Source: Cephalopachus bancanus (lineage: Eukaryota > Chordata > Mammalia > Primates > Tarsiidae). From it: a stretch of 64,000 nucleotides of DNA. The stretch is taken from positions 1,324,501 to 1,388,500 of the forward strand of contig JAPVLO010000040.1 of the NCBI GenBank assembly GCA_027257055.1, read 5' to 3'. The stretch's first letter is position 1. The number at the start of each line of letters is the position of its first letter. The notes beneath the pieces are model-generated. The model searched no databases. It was not told the DNA's origin and saw only the letters and a list, made by a program, of their open reading frames with translations. The position numbers and the translations under genes were made by a program. This document shows positions 21,710-32,654 of this stretch, one piece after another.

Positions 21710-21825
21710 ATTCAGTGCCCTCATTCGATAGATGAGAAAGCCAACACCCGAGGAGAGAGAGTAATTGCCCCCAGCAAGTGGGTGATAGACATGGAACAGA
21801 ATTCAGTTATACTGACTCTCATCTT
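21710..21825 (-). repeat. MIR fragment (antisense)
   Basis: 'tcattcgatagatgagaaag', 'agagagagtaattgccccca' and 'aagtgggtgatagacatgga' follow MIR reversed. Confidence 0.5.
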
Positions 21826-21834
21826 TACCAGTGG

Positions 21835-21965
21835 ATCCCAACATGGGACCATGTAGCAGAATCACCAGGGGACTACTGAGCATCACACATTCGGGATCTC
21901 CCAGAGACAGGCAAGTCAGAATGTCTGCAGAGGCAGATTTGAGGACCAGTACTTTCAATAGCTCC
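21835..21965 (+). repeat. Possible diverged MER5-type hAT element
   Basis: 'gtggatcccaacatgggacc' and 'agcagaatcaccaggggact' resemble the left part of MER5-like elements. The right end is not clear. Confidence 0.35.
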
Positions 21966-21969
21966 CTGG

Positions 21970-22740
21970 AAGACTCAAACATCCAGTTACAATGAGCATC
22001 CCTTTCTTACAATATGAAAACAAAAATGAAGAAATACATACAACCCAACAAGTCTAAGATTCATTAATAAACATGACATGAACACCTTATAAACATAAAA
22101 TTAAATATCTTAATCCACCTAGGCACTGGGGTATTGTGCAGGGATGCAAAATTATAAAAGACACAGTACCTGCCCTGAAAAACATTTCCTCTCTTGTGTA
22201 AAAGAAAGAAAGAATCATCTATCAAAGAAAGTGCTGTGTTTCATCAGCAGCAGAATGGAATTCTTGGCAGCCCTGCCTTCAAACTCTCAGCCACCTGCCT
22301 CTCTCTTCATCTCTCAAATTAAGTAAACAGTTCCTTTAGAAGATACAGCTGAGAGTTTGCATCTGTTTGAAATAGTCCCCTGTAGGGAATGTGAGGCATT
22401 TAAATATATTTACAAAAATTCCCTTCAAGGAATGCAGTATAGAGATAAGTTCATTCCTACATTTTTCCAAGGAGACCTATTTATTGTCACAACGTGTTTT
22501 TTACATCATCCTCCCTGAATTGTCACAACCTACTTCCACTCCATCTCTACCTAACATAGGGGCTGTGACATGTCATTTACTAATCACCTCCATGTTCCAA
22601 CCTCTATGCTGAGTGTTCAGGGATGGAAGGGATGAACAGTAATATTAAAAAAAAAAAAGTTACTGCCTTCAAAGAGCTAACAGTCAATTGAGGAGTGAGA
22701 GTTATATTATTTCTAATGAAAGCAAGCTGTGAGAAATGTT
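21970..22740. other. Unassigned non-coding sequence
   Basis: No gene or repeat recognised apart from an A run at 22649-22660. Confidence 0.35.
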
Positions 22741-22744
22741 TGAG

Positions 22745-22965
22745 TATAGTTACAATTCCACTTACAAAGTGCCTGCCATATGCCGGGCACCACCTTACTA
22801 AGCTATGTACATGCCTGATGCTATTACATTCTTACAACACCACTGTTGGGTGGCTGTCATTTAACGGCATTCCGCAGGTAAGGAAACAGAGACTTGGAGC
22901 CTTCTGCCAAGTGTCAGCTAGTTAGCAGCAGGATCAGGACTGGTGTTTGGGTCTGCTTAATTCCA
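22745..22965 (-). repeat. MIR SINE (antisense)
   Basis: 'gtgcctgccatatgccgggc', 'ttacaacaccactgttgggt', 'ggaaacagagacttggagcc' and 'agctagttagcagcaggatc' follow MIR reversed. Confidence 0.7.
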
Positions 22966-23404
22966 AACAGGTAGTGAGAGCCCCCAGCTGAAATTTAGGA
23001 GCCAAGAAAACCAGGATCATTCAACAGTCCCTTGGCACTTTCTCCAAACTGGAATACAGAAGGGAAGATGAAAATCACGATTCCTGCTGAGGAGACTTAC
23101 ACAGTAATTTTAGAGAGTGTTAATCACTTTCGATAAAAGAATTGATATCGCACAAAGTAACTAGTACTAGGGAAAGCATCAGAAATAGTATCTAGGAAAA
23201 TATTTGAAGTCAAAGTTGGAAAAAGTGAATGAAGGAAGTAAGAGAGAGAAATTGGGGGCAGGTATAGCTCATCACGCTGACACTTCACATCTGCAAACTT
23301 CTTCAAGCTTCTAGTTCTTGGACGAGTTGGAGTAATCTTACCTGGAGTTTCTCTATAACCCAGGGACAAAGGGTGCCCCTCCCTCTCAACCCAAATGCAT
23401 TATT

Positions 23405-23505
23405 AAGTTTCATCAAGGTAAAGGAGCTTTTCCAAGGTCACATCATCAGTAAGTGGTACACCTGGAATTAAACTCCCAAGCAGGGCCTGCACTTCTGGCA
23501 CACCT
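23405..23505 (-). repeat. MIR fragment (antisense)
   Basis: 'ttttccaaggtcacatcatc', 'agtaagtggtacacctggaa' and 'ttaaactcccaagcaggg' follow MIR reversed. Confidence 0.55.
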
Positions 23506-23509
23506 TTGT

Positions 23510-23920
23510 CCCTCGGGCTGCCTTGTCCCATTGCATTTAATAGAGCCACACTTGAGATGGAGTGACATTGTCTAAGCCACAGTTGAACCTGTGTTAGGAA
23601 CCAAGATAGAGTTGTAAATGTATCAATGTAGTATATTTCTAGGGCCCATAGGAATGCCTGAACCCTGCTCTACCAAACACCACTCCCGACTGTACTATTT
23701 CTCTGCAAGGAATAGTGGCCATATAGGAAATAAAGTATCTTTTTATTATTACCTGGGCCAGTAGCTGGCACCTGAATTCAGTGTTCCCCTGTAAAGATGA
23801 ATTAAAACACACATATTAAGAGGCTAAGTACAGTCTCCACCTCCAAACAAACAAAAACAAACAAACAAAAACCCCCAAATCCAAATGTTGCCTCCTCTCA
23901 CTCTATCCTCCACATTAAAG
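23510..23920. other. Unassigned sequence with an AAAC microsatellite
   Basis: No gene. A short (CAAA)n-type run is at about 23845-23872. Confidence 0.4.
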
Positions 23921-23965
23921 GAACAAAAATGTGGGGCTGGCCTTAAGTTAGAAGTGGCTTAATTA
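23920..23965 (+). repeat. Unclassified repeat, left piece, split by L1
   Basis: 'tgtggggctggccttaagtt' to 'gtggcttaattag' resembles 28311-28345. The repeat continues after the L1 at 26473. I do not recognise the family. Confidence 0.5.
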
Positions 23966-23969
23966 GCAA

Positions 23970-26205
23970 ATAGGATCCAATACCACATCTCAAGGATCAT
24001 CCACCCTGGCCAGGTTGGCTTCAATCCCAGGATGCAGGGCTGGTTCAACATTTACAAGACCATTAACATCATTCAGCACATTAACAGATGTAAAACCAAG
24101 AACTACGTGATTATCTCATTAGTTGCAGAAAATGCATTCAACAAAATTCAGCATCCCTTCTTGATAAAAACCCTTGAACACCTAGGCATAGAAGGAACAT
24201 TCCTCATAACAATAAAAGCCATCTGTGGTAAACCCACAGCCAACATTTTGCTCAATGGGCAGAGGCTGGACTGGAAGCATTCTCCCTAAGAGCTGGAACA
24301 AGACAAAGCTGCCCACTCTCACCCCTCCTGTTCAACATAGTGCTGGAAGTCCTAGCCAGGGTAATCAGTCAAGAGAAGGAAATCAGGAATATCCAAATAG
24401 GAAAAGAGGAAGTCAAGATATCCCTCTTTGCAGATGACATGATTCTATACCTATAAAACCCTAGATAGTCTGTCAAAAGCCTCTTCATTCTGATAAATGA
24501 CTTTGGTAAAGTCTCAGATTATAAAATCAGCATGCAAAAGACAGATTTCTGTCTATCTTTTCTATACACCAACATATAGTACATTTCTATACACCAGCAT
24601 ACAGTACATTTCTATACACCAGCAACAAGCAGGCGGAGAACCAAATAAAAAACACAATCCCATTCACAATAGCCACAAAAAAAAGAAATATCTTGGCACC
24701 CACCTAATCAGAGAAGTGAAAAACCTTTACAATGAGAACTACAAAACGCTGCTCAAAGAAATCAAGGATGATACAAACAAATGGAAAAACATCCCATGCT
24801 CATGGATTGGAAGAATCAATATTGCCAAGATGTCCATCCTACCCAATGCAATATACAGATTCAATGCAATATTCATCAAATTACCAACATCGTTTTTCAC
24901 AGACCTGGTCACCATAGTACAGAAATTCATATGGAAACAGAAAAGAGCACAAATAACCAAAACATTCCTCAGCAAAAGGAACAAAGTGGGTTGTATCACA
25001 CTTCCAAACTTTAAACTTTACTACAAGGCTACAGTAACCAAAACAGCCTGGTATTGGTACAGGGGTAAGCACATGGAACAGGACTAAAATTCCAGAAGTA
25101 AAAACACAGTCTCTCAACCAACTCATCTTTGACAAAGCCATCAGTAACAATCATCAGAGAAAGGAGACCATATTTAACAAATGGCGTTGGACAAACTAGC
25201 TAACCACATGCAGAAGAAGGAAACTGGACCCCTACCTATCACCATATACAAAAAATCAACTCAAAATTGATCAAGATCTTAAACATAAACCCTCAAATTA
25301 CAAGAATTCTACAAGAAAACATAGGAAACACCCTTCTGGACATCTGAGTAGGCAATGACTTCATGACCAAGTCCCCAAAAGTGAATGCTATAAAAGCTAA
25401 GATAGACAGGTGGGACCTCATCAAACTGAAAAGTCTTTGCATGGCAAAAGGTATCATCAAGAGAGTAAAGAGACAACCCCACAGACTGGGAAAAAATATT
25501 TGCAAATTATGCATCTGATAAAGGTCTAACATTCAGTATCTGCAAGAAACTCAAATGAAGTGAAAGGGAAAAAATAAAACACTCCCATTAAAAAATGGGC
25601 AAAGGACGTGAACAGATACTTCTCAAAAAAGGACATACAAGCAGCCGACACATATATGAGAAAAAATTTTCAGCCTCACTAGTCATCAGAGAAATGCAAA
25701 TTAAAACTGCAATGTGATACCACCTAACTCTGGTAAGAATGGCATCACTAATAAGTCAAAAAACAACAGATGCTGGCACAGCTGCAAAGAAAAGGGAATG
25801 CTTCTACATTATTGGTGGGTATGTAAGTTAGTTCAACCTCTATGGAAAACAGCATGGCAATTTCTAAAATAACTAAAAATTGATCTTCCATTTGATCCAG
25901 GAATCCCTTTTCTGGAAATATGCTCAGAGGAATATAAATCGCTCTCCCAAAAAGACACTTGCACAAGCACGTTTATTGCCACACTATTCACAATAGCAAA
26001 AACATGGAACCAACCCTTCTGCCCATCAAAATGGGACTGGATAAAGAAAAAGTGGTGCATATACATGATGGACTATTATGCAGCCATACAGAAGAACACA
26101 ACCATAGTCTCTGTAGCAACTTGAATTCAGTTGGAGGCCATCATACTAAGTGAACTATCACAGAAACAAAGGACTGAATATCACGTGTTCTCACTCATAA
26201 GTGGC
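23970..26205 (+). pseudogene. L1 ORF2 (reverse transcriptase) remnant
   Basis: Pieces read [13 protein letters not shown] and [18 protein letters not shown] (fingers/palm). FADDMILYL, the catalytic Y/FADD box, lies at 24427-24453 and is followed directly by a stop. The 24497-25087 frame covers the stretch from [19 protein letters not shown] through [18 protein letters not shown] to the [12 protein letters not shown] block. A 25-bp tandem repeat at about 24561-24630, stops and frameshifts destroy the frame, and the endonuclease domain is absent through 5' truncation. The intact protein copies L1 RNA at nicked genomic sites. This copy cannot. Confidence 0.92.
24561..24630 (+). repeat. 25-bp tandem repeat inside L1 ORF2
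   Basis: The unit ctatacaccarcatayagt followed by acattt appears twice in full and then in part. It is a local expansion of ORF2 sequence and shifts the reading frame. Confidence 0.8.
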
Positions 26206-26472
26206 CCTGATCACTGGTGGCATTAGCACAAGTGTGGGATCATCAATCACTGGGCACTGCTAGGGAAGGGAAGGGAGAGAGGAGGATGGGGAGCACAAGA
26301 CAACACTAAGGGTACCTGGTCCACTACCAGGGGGAGTGAAGACCACCTAGAAGCCCAGACTTCACCTGCATGCAGCCTACTTCTGGAAGTAAGTACTTAT
26401 GTTAGTAAATCCTCACTTGTACCCCACAACCTCATAATAAACAAATACATTGTGGTTGTTGTTGTTTTAAAA

Positions 26473-26560
26473 AGAAGCAGCTTAATTAATTCAGATTCTC
26501 TAAATGGAAACAATAAAACTTGTGAATGAAATTGCCTACCAGCCTTTTCTATCTGGCACA
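26473..26560 (+). repeat. Unclassified repeat, right piece after L1
   Basis: 'cttaattaattcagattctc', 'taaatggaaacaataaaact' and 'agccttttctatctggcaca' match 28336-28425 closely. Together with 23920-23965 it forms one copy of a roughly 130-bp repeat. Confidence 0.6.
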
Positions 26561-26775
26561 GCTGTACTGTCCAATACAACAGCTATTAGCTACATGGAAT
26601 TATTTAAATCTAAACTTAAATCAGTTAAAATAAAAGATAAAATTAAAAGTTCAAAATTGTGGTCATACGAGCCACATTTCAAGTGCTCAAAAGCTGAACA
26701 TGACTAGTGGCTACCATAGCAGACATTCAGATGCAGTTTCTATCATTGCAGAAGGTTCCATTGCACCATGTTGAC
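26561..26775 (-). repeat. MER3/MER5-like non-autonomous hAT element
   Basis: 'ctgtactgtccaatacaaca', 'ccacatttcaagtgctcaaa', 'tagtggctaccatagcagac' and 'attgcagaaggttccattg' follow a known ancient hAT MER element whose ends read as inverted CTGTCCAAT words. Subfamily not certain and strand is nominal. Confidence 0.7.
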
Positions 26776-26900
26776 CACTGAGGAAGCAAGAGGACACGAG
26801 AGAGACAAGAATGTCCTGTCTCAGAGGATCAAGCAGGGCTCAGTTTACCCAACCAGCTCTTGTCATTAAAAAAAAAAAAAAGAAGAAGAAGAAGAACAAA

Positions 26901-27200
26901 GCTGGGCACAATGGTGCATGCCTATAATCCTAGCATTTGGGGATCAAATCCCAGCATTTTGAGGCAAAAGGATCACTTGAAGCCAAGAGTTTGAGACTAG
27001 CCTGGGCAACACATTGAGACTCTGTCTCTGTTTAAAAAATGGCCAGATGCGGTGGTGCACACCTGTAGTCCCAGCTACTCAGGAGGCTGAGGCAGGAGGA
27101 TAGCTTAAGTCCAGAAGTCAAGACTGCAGAAAGCTATGATAGCACTGCTGTACTCTAGCCTGGATGACAGAGTGAGACCCTGTCTCAAAAAAGAAGAAAA
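26901..27200 (+). repeat. Alu SINE, older, with left-arm duplication
   Basis: 'gctgggcacaatggtgcatg' begins the left arm, in which the 'cccagcatttt' block is doubled ('cctagcatttggggatcaaa' then 'tcccagcattttgaggc'). The right arm ends 'gaccctgtctc' with an A/G tail. An A-rich (GAA)n tract precedes it. Confidence 0.88.
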
Positions 27201-27234
27201 AGCTGAGGCTTTGGGAATAAAATTACCTTCCTTT

Positions 27235-27290
27235 CAAAAAAAAAAAAAAAGGAGGAGGAGGGGGGGAGGGGGAGGAGAGCGGAAGGGAGC
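27235..27290 (+). repeat. Poly-A and (GGA)n-rich low-complexity tract
   Basis: An A run is followed by GGAGGAGG and G-rich sequence. Simple repeat. Confidence 0.8.
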
Positions 27291-27769
27291 AGAAAGAGGG
27301 ATCTGAGAACTGGTCTACACCCTTCAACACACAATGAACCTACCCAGTGGCACTAATGAATGCAGCCTAATCGGTACTTCAGGCTCTGACCAATAAGTGC
27401 ACATTTCCCTCTCAGGGAAGAACATGAGTAGGACAAGGGTAAAGTAACCTCTCGGCTTTCAACATGTGCATGTGAGATCCCTATTTAATAAAAAAAAAAT
27501 CAATTAAAAAAAGAAAGGCATCATTTACAGCCTGGAGTAAGTCCACTTGCCATCCAGAATAAATTCGAAATCTTGGAGAAAGACTGGGCTGATTCACCCA
27601 GTTGTAAGAATATGGCAGCCAAGGATGGGGCTGTGTGATTGGAGCGTAGCTGTTGCTTGTGGACCTCCCATGACAACAGGCTGACACAAAGGCAGGGGCC
27701 AGTACACTAAGGCCACATCCCTCACTTCTCTTTCCACGTTTTTTAAGCCAATCCTTGCTAGTTTGTCCC

Positions 27770-27875
27770 TGGCCTTTGAGATTTTCAAGGGCAAGGATTC
27801 TGTTTCCTTCACTGTGCCCAGCATAGCACCTGCCTCACTGTTGTCCCTTTCTTCTCAATAAATGTTGCACTACAT
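27770..27875 (+). repeat. L2 3' fragment (sense)
   Basis: 'tcaagggcaaggattctgtt', 'gtgcccagcatagcacctgc' and 'ctcaataaatgttgcac' follow the end of L2. Confidence 0.6.
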
Positions 27876-27884
27876 GAGAGTAGA

Positions 27885-28095
27885 TGCCCTTTACTGAGCC
27901 TACGTTGGACCAGGGACAATACTATGTGTTCTATATACGTTAACTAACGTAATCACCACAGCAACCTTAGGTGGTGTTTTATTCACCTGGTTTTTCAGAT
28001 GAGAAACCGTCTTATCAAGGTAAAGCAACTTGCTCAAAGCCACAGAACCAGTAAATGTAGACTTGGAATTCAAACTCCCATCTACACGACTTCTC
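27885..28095 (-). repeat. MIR SINE (antisense), nearly full length
   Basis: 'ctttactgagcctacgttgg', 'acagcaaccttaggtggtgt', 'cagatgagaaaccgtcttat', 'aagccacagaaccagtaaat' and 'ggaattcaaactcccatcta' follow MIR reversed. Confidence 0.75.
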
Positions 28096-28299
28096 ATGAT
28101 GCTAAATTTTTAAACATGAATGAGCAAATGTTACTATAATTGGTTTGATAAAATACCAAAAACTACTCACAAAAATAGTTGTTCAAAATTGTACTCCACT
28201 AAAAAGTAGATAGATAAGAGGTCACATTCAGGACAGCTTTTGAGTTCTGCAATGTATGTCTGTTTTCTGTGAAGGCAAAACCATAGTCACACAATATTT

Positions 28300-28430
28300 A
28301 AGGAGCACAACTGTGGGCTGGCGCTACATTAAACACAGCTTAATTAATAATGATGTTCTAAATGGAAACAATACAAGGATGAATGAAGCTGCCTGCCAAT
28401 CTTTTCTGTTTGGCACAGCCAGCCTAGTCC
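28300..28430 (+). repeat. Unclassified repeat, second copy
   Basis: 'ctgtgggctggcgctacatt', 'cacagcttaattaataatga', 'ttctaaatggaaacaataca' and 'ctgcctgccaatcttttctg' match the copy split by the L1 at 24-26.5 kb. It has no poly-A tail or clear inverted ends. Confidence 0.6.
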
Positions 28431-28439
28431 TAGGCTCTT

Positions 28440-28780
28440 GCCTGTTCTCATTATGTTGTTGACCTCTGAATGTCAACAACTTGCAGTCTATAATTGACAT
28501 ACAATTGGCATCCAGGGTTCCCTGCAGGTTATATTTCCTTGCTGGAGCCATTAGCTAAAGAATAAAAGCTGACTCTAACCTCCTCAATGCCTTATTTCCT
28601 AACTCAAACCTTGCTTCCTCCCAAAACTCTTCAACACAACACGTGGTCTACACTCTAGTCTAGAGTAGTCTAGTCCTAAAACAGGCCTTGTCTTCTTCAG
28701 TTTCTCCATCTGTAAAATGGAGTTACTAATCATTGACAGCTTTTGCCTCCTAGGATCTCAACAAGGAGGTCTGTGCAACA
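28440..28780. other. Unassigned non-coding sequence
   Basis: No gene or named repeat. It includes a short duplication of CTAGTCTAGAGTAGTCTAGT type near 28656-28675. Confidence 0.35.
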
Positions 28781-28784
28781 GGAA

Positions 28785-28864
28785 GGCAGGCATTATTGCT
28801 CCCACTTTGCAGATCAGAAAATTGAGACTCCAAAAGTTTAATAACTTTACCCCAGTCACATCTC
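28785..28864 (-). repeat. MIR fragment (antisense), split by L1
   Basis: 'ctcccactttgcagatcaga' and 'aattgagactccaaaagttt' follow MIR reversed. It resumes after the L1 at 29211 ('cacagtcagcagaattgagg'). Confidence 0.6.
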
Positions 28865-29210
28865 TTTTTCTTTCTTCACTTAATTATAAAGATGTGGGGT
28901 ACAAGTGAGGATGAGGTACACAAGTAATGTATGTACAGGTGAGTTTGGGTCTCCAACTGGTCCTCACTTCCCTGGTTTAGGACCAGGTACCCTTTGCGTT
29001 GTTGTGTGTCCTCCTCCCACTTCCTTCCTCCCCTGGCAGTATCCCGAGACTGCCAATCTGTCCCCTGTGCTTTTGTGATTAATGTTTTGGTTCCGCTTAT
29101 GAGTGAGAACATGTGGTGTTCAGTCTTTGTTTCCGTGACAAATCATGGAATGATTGTCTCCATCTCCATACAATTTGCTGAGAAGTCCACGATTTTGTCC
29201 TTCTTTATGG
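28865..29210 (-). mobile_element. L1 3' end (antisense), lineage-specific, within MIR
   Basis: 'aaagatgtggggtacaagtg', 'gcttatgagtgagaacatgt' and 'ttgtccttctttatgg' are the L1 3' UTR and ORF2 end reversed. Short target copies CACATCTCT and CACATCTTT flank it. The 3' end matches those at 10.4 kb and 26.4 kb. Confidence 0.82.
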
Positions 29211-29265
29211 CACATCTTTCACAGTCAGCAGAATTGAGGCTCAAATTCAAATTCCCAGTAGCTGT
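29211..29265 (-). repeat. MIR fragment (antisense), continuation
   Basis: 'cagtcagcagaattgaggct' and 'caaattcaaattccc' continue the MIR interrupted at 28864. Confidence 0.55.
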
Positions 29266-29283
29266 AAAAATGGGCTCCTTCCA

Positions 29284-29564
29284 GCCGGGCTCGGTGGCTC
29301 AGCCTGTAATCCCGCGCCTTTGGGAGGCTGAGGTGAGTGAATTGCCTGAGCCCACGGGTTTGAGACCCGCCTGGGCAGCGAGACCTCATCTCTACAATAA
29401 ATCAAAAAATCAGCCGGGCGTGGTAGCGCATGCCCGTAGTTCCGGCTACTTGGAAGGCTGAGGCGGAAGGATCGCCGGAGCCCAGCAGGCGAGGCTGCGG
29501 TGGCCAGGAGCGGCCACTGCACTCCAAGTCTGGGCGACAGTGAGACTCCAACTCAAAAAAAAAC
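29284..29564 (+). repeat. Alu SINE, lineage-specific subfamily, with 15-bp target duplication
   Basis: Full dimer with the lineage marks. Target copies AATGGGCTCCTTCCA (29269-29283) and AATGGGCTCCCTCCA (29565-29579) differ once. The A tail is short. Confidence 0.95.
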
Positions 29565-29903
29565 AATGGGCTCCCTCCACTACACCACAACCTCTTCCAC
29601 CTTATTTGTATATTTCAACACGCACAGCTACCCTAAATTCTGCAGTAGACCTTTATCATCTCCAATTATTTTTAAGAAGGATTTAACCCCAGTGATGTGG
29701 ATAAATTGAGTTTTTCGGTTGACAGCTTCGAGTTTTATTTCCAGTATAATTTGTTGCTTACATATTTATTTCTCTTACCAAAATGTGAAAGGGCAACATG
29801 ATGGAACTCAGATAAACAGAGAAGATATGGGTTAGGATACATGAAGAGGGATGCCAATAGTGCCTACCCTGCACTGCTAAGGTCACACAGCATGTAAATT
29901 GTG

Positions 29904-30195
29904 GGACCAGAGGCCAGGTATGGTGGCTCTCACCTGTAATCCCAGCACTTTGGGAGGCCGAGGGTGGAGGATTGCTTGAGTTCAGGAGTTCAAGACTAGC
30001 CTAGGCAATATAGCGAGTTCTTGTTTCTACCAAAAAAAAAAAAACCCCAGAAAACAAAAAATTAACTGGATGTAATGATGCATGCTGCAGTCCCATCTAC
30101 CGGAGCCCAGGAGGCCAAGGCTGTGGTGAGCCATGACCATGCCACTGCACTCCAGCCTGGGAGATAAAGTGAGACCCTGACATACACACACACAC
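29904..30195 (+). repeat. Alu SINE, older
   Basis: 'ggccaggtatggtggctctc' through 'tgcactccagcctgggagat' and an ACACAC tail. Target copies AAATTGTG lie at 29896-29903 and 30196-30203. Confidence 0.9.
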
Positions 30196-30364
30196 AAATT
30201 GTGTCTAGAATTTGAACTGATATCTAGCTTAATTAAAGGTGTGTTGTTCTTTACAGTCCTTGGGATAGTACATGCAACAGACCAAGTGGAGTGCCTGAAC
30301 TATGGTCCAGTTCGAGCAACATTGACTACAATTATTGTATTGCTAACTATGTTCTTTTCTTTAC

Positions 30365-30623
30365 TTTTTTTTTTGAGTTGGAATCTCACTCTGTTACCCA
30401 GCTTGGAATGCAGTGGCATACTCATGACCCCTCCAGCGTTGACTTTCTGGGCTCCAATGATCCTTCCGCCTCAGACTTCCAAGGAGCCAGAACTACAGGC
30501 ACACACTACCACACCCAGCTAATTTTAAAAAATTATTATTATTTATTGTAGAGACAAAGTCTTGCCAAGTTTCCTCGGCCTCGCAAAGTGCTGGGATTAC
30601 AGGCTGAGCCACTGAGCCCGGCC
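30365..30623 (-). repeat. Alu SINE (antisense), lineage-related
   Basis: A T tract then 'gagttggaatctcactctgt' to 'ggctgagccactgagcccgg', the reverse of the lineage Alu start. Confidence 0.92.
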
Positions 30624-30624
30624 T

Positions 30625-31103
30625 TCCACCTTGTTCTTAGAAGTGTCTCTCCCTGGTCAGTAGTCTCCAGTCCAATGGCAAAGAATTCATCCAAAGGATC
30701 TACGGGATTAAAAACATCAGATTGTGAGGATTCCAGATAATTCTGATGCCATTAATCATCCCTCCACAATTCTCACAAAAGCCTGGCAGTCTCGCTCCAT
30801 TTCTCAGAACAGAATCTGCTGGGAACTGGGAGATTAATCAGACTTCATTAATTCTGCAAAATAAACTGTGGCATGTTTACCCATGCACTCAGAGGCATTA
30901 TCATAAATCACCAAAATTAAAGCTCACCTGTCTAAGGAGCAGCCTGTATGCAGACCCTGTGAACAGAAGGTCACAGCATCAGTGGTTTCTCAATGGCTTC
31001 ATTTCTTTCCGGGGCCTTCCCATGACCAGCGGGACCAGCTGCACTGTGCTCTAGTTTGATAATTAACAGAGCCAAGAACATTAAACCAACAATTCCGAAG
31101 GGT

Positions 31104-31105
<2 letters not shown>
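30625..31105. other. Unassigned non-coding sequence
   Basis: No gene or named repeat. A 102-codon open frame (30746-31054) has no supporting feature. Confidence 0.35.

Positions 31106-31106
<1 letters not shown>

Positions 31107-31150
<44 letters not shown>
31107..31150 (+). repeat. (GT)22 microsatellite
   Basis: 44 bases of perfect alternating GT. Likely polymorphic in length. Confidence 0.97.
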
Positions 31151-31156
<6 letters not shown>

Positions 31157-31284
31157 GCATGGAATAAGTGAAGACTAAACTACACTGAGGAGATTAGAGG
31201 TGGGAGAGGCACTGATTTGTTTTTTTTTTTAAACCACAGCCCCTTAAGTTAAAACTTAAAATATGCCTTAGAGACCCCTAGAAC

Positions 31285-31400
31285 AAAACTGAAACCTAGA
31301 AAGGACTAGTCATTTGTTCAAGGTCTCATAAGTCATTCATGGCAGATCTGGGACCAGAACTCAGGACCCCTGATTGTCAGTCTGGTACTCTTTCCATTCC
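31285..31400 (-). repeat. MIR fragment (antisense)
   Basis: 'aaactgaaacctagaaagga', 'tgttcaaggtctcataagtc' and 'ccagaactcaggacccctga' follow MIR reversed. Confidence 0.55.
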
Positions 31401-31829
31401 AATGCATCTGACTAGGGACTTGGGGTAGATAACAATACATTTAAAAGTATTTGCTCCCTTGGGAGAAGTGTACTGCCTAACTTTGGTCTTGATCATATAA
31501 CTGTCTTTAGTTAAGAGAATAAAAGCAGATCCATTGTAAACTGCAATGAAATGTGTTTCTTCAGCTTTTGGCATGAAAAGGCAGTACCTTGATGGATTCA
31601 CAGGTCCAAGGAAGCATCTTGGAGCAGACCCAGACCCAGATGCAGCTTAGAGGCATCCAGTTCAGCCTGGCCTAAAGCAGCTGGTCTCCAGGTGATGCAC
31701 AGACACAGAAGTAAAAGAAATATCTAGGTCTCTAGGACTTTTGTGGTTACATGTTATGCAATGGTAATTGATTGATCCAAGGCTCAGGCTGAAAACAAAT
31801 GTACAATTCCTGTGATGCAGAATGATGCA

Positions 31830-32040
31830 TTAGAAGGAGTCTGGGCTTTGGCAGAGTTGAGTCTGAATCTTGATTTGGTCATTTAGTTACTGTGGGATCT
31901 CAGGAAAATCACTCCAAGTCACCAACACTCCATTTCCTGAACTCTGAAATGAAAAAGATAATACCTATGGGGGATGATCAGAATTTGAAATTCAGAATTT
32001 CGTAGTAACTGCCTAGCACATAGTGGGTTTTAGATTGCAA
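31830..32040 (+). repeat. MIR SINE (sense)
   Basis: 'gaaggagtctgggctttggc', 'gttactgtgggatctcagga' and 'actgcctagcacatagtggg' follow MIR. Confidence 0.65.
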
Positions 32041-32097
32041 ACCTCTAGCCAGAGAGTTGGGAAAAGGCTGGATATAACAACATTAAAAATCAATAAT

Positions 32098-32480
32098 GTC
32101 AGAAATGCATTTTTCTCTTCCTTGGCATAAAACTTTGATTTTTTAGCTGGGCATATGACACATGAAACTGTATTTCCCAGATTTATTTGTAGCCAGTGTG
32201 AATTATGAGGAAGTCTTGATCAAGAAGATGTAACTAGTGTATCATATACGGTTTCTGAGACATGTCCTTAAAAAGAGAGAAGACGTTCTTTCTCCCTTCC
32301 TCTTTCTTATTGGTTTGAATGTGGACATGATGGCTGGCACTCGAGCAACCAGTTTGGACCTTGAGTAGGAAACCACATGCCATTTAAGACAAAGTAGAGA
32401 GAAAGGGCCAAGGTTCTGACACCTTTAATCTGCCTGTGTAGTTCTTTAACATAAGATAAAAATAAACTATTTTATTATTT
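32098..32480 (+). repeat. Probable ancient LTR-like repeat, family uncertain
   Basis: 'actgtatttcccagatttat' and 'aatgtggacatgatggctgg' resemble ancient mammalian repeats of MaLR type. I cannot set the boundaries. Confidence 0.3.
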
Positions 32481-32484
32481 AGGT

Positions 32485-32650
32485 CAGCCCTACTCAGCAT
32501 CACTTGGGAGTTTGTTAGAAATGAAAATTCTCACTCCCTACTCCAGACCTACTGAATCAGCATCTCAGGTGAGAGGCCCAGGACTCTGTGTTTTATCAAG
32601 CTCTCCATGTGATTCTCATGTTCACCGAAGTTTGAGAGGCACTGATTTAG
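32485..32650 (+). repeat. MER5A-type hAT-Charlie element, partial
   Basis: 'tcagcatcacttgggagttt', 'ctactccagacctactgaat', 'cagcatctcaggtgagaggc' and the end 'gtttgagaggcactg' follow MER5A. The left terminal repeat is lost. Confidence 0.8.
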
Positions 32651-32654
32651 AGTT

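Larger units (their letters stand above)
23966..26472 (+). mobile_element. 5'-truncated L1 (sense), 2.5 kb, with target duplication
   Basis: The element starts in the reverse-transcriptase part of ORF2 ('aggttggcttcaatcccagg') and runs through the ORF2 3' end and the 3' UTR to 'cctcacttgtaccccacaac' and an AATAAA-like end. Target copies AGAAGTGGCTTAATTA (23950-23965) and AGAAGCAGCTTAATTA (26473-26488) differ at two places, so the insertion is not recent. About 30 bases (caaatacattg, then GTT repeats) lie between the usual 3' end and the target copy. Confidence 0.92.

Noticed and set aside
28994..29461. 155-codon plus-strand frame
   Set aside because: It runs through an antisense L1 and into an Alu.
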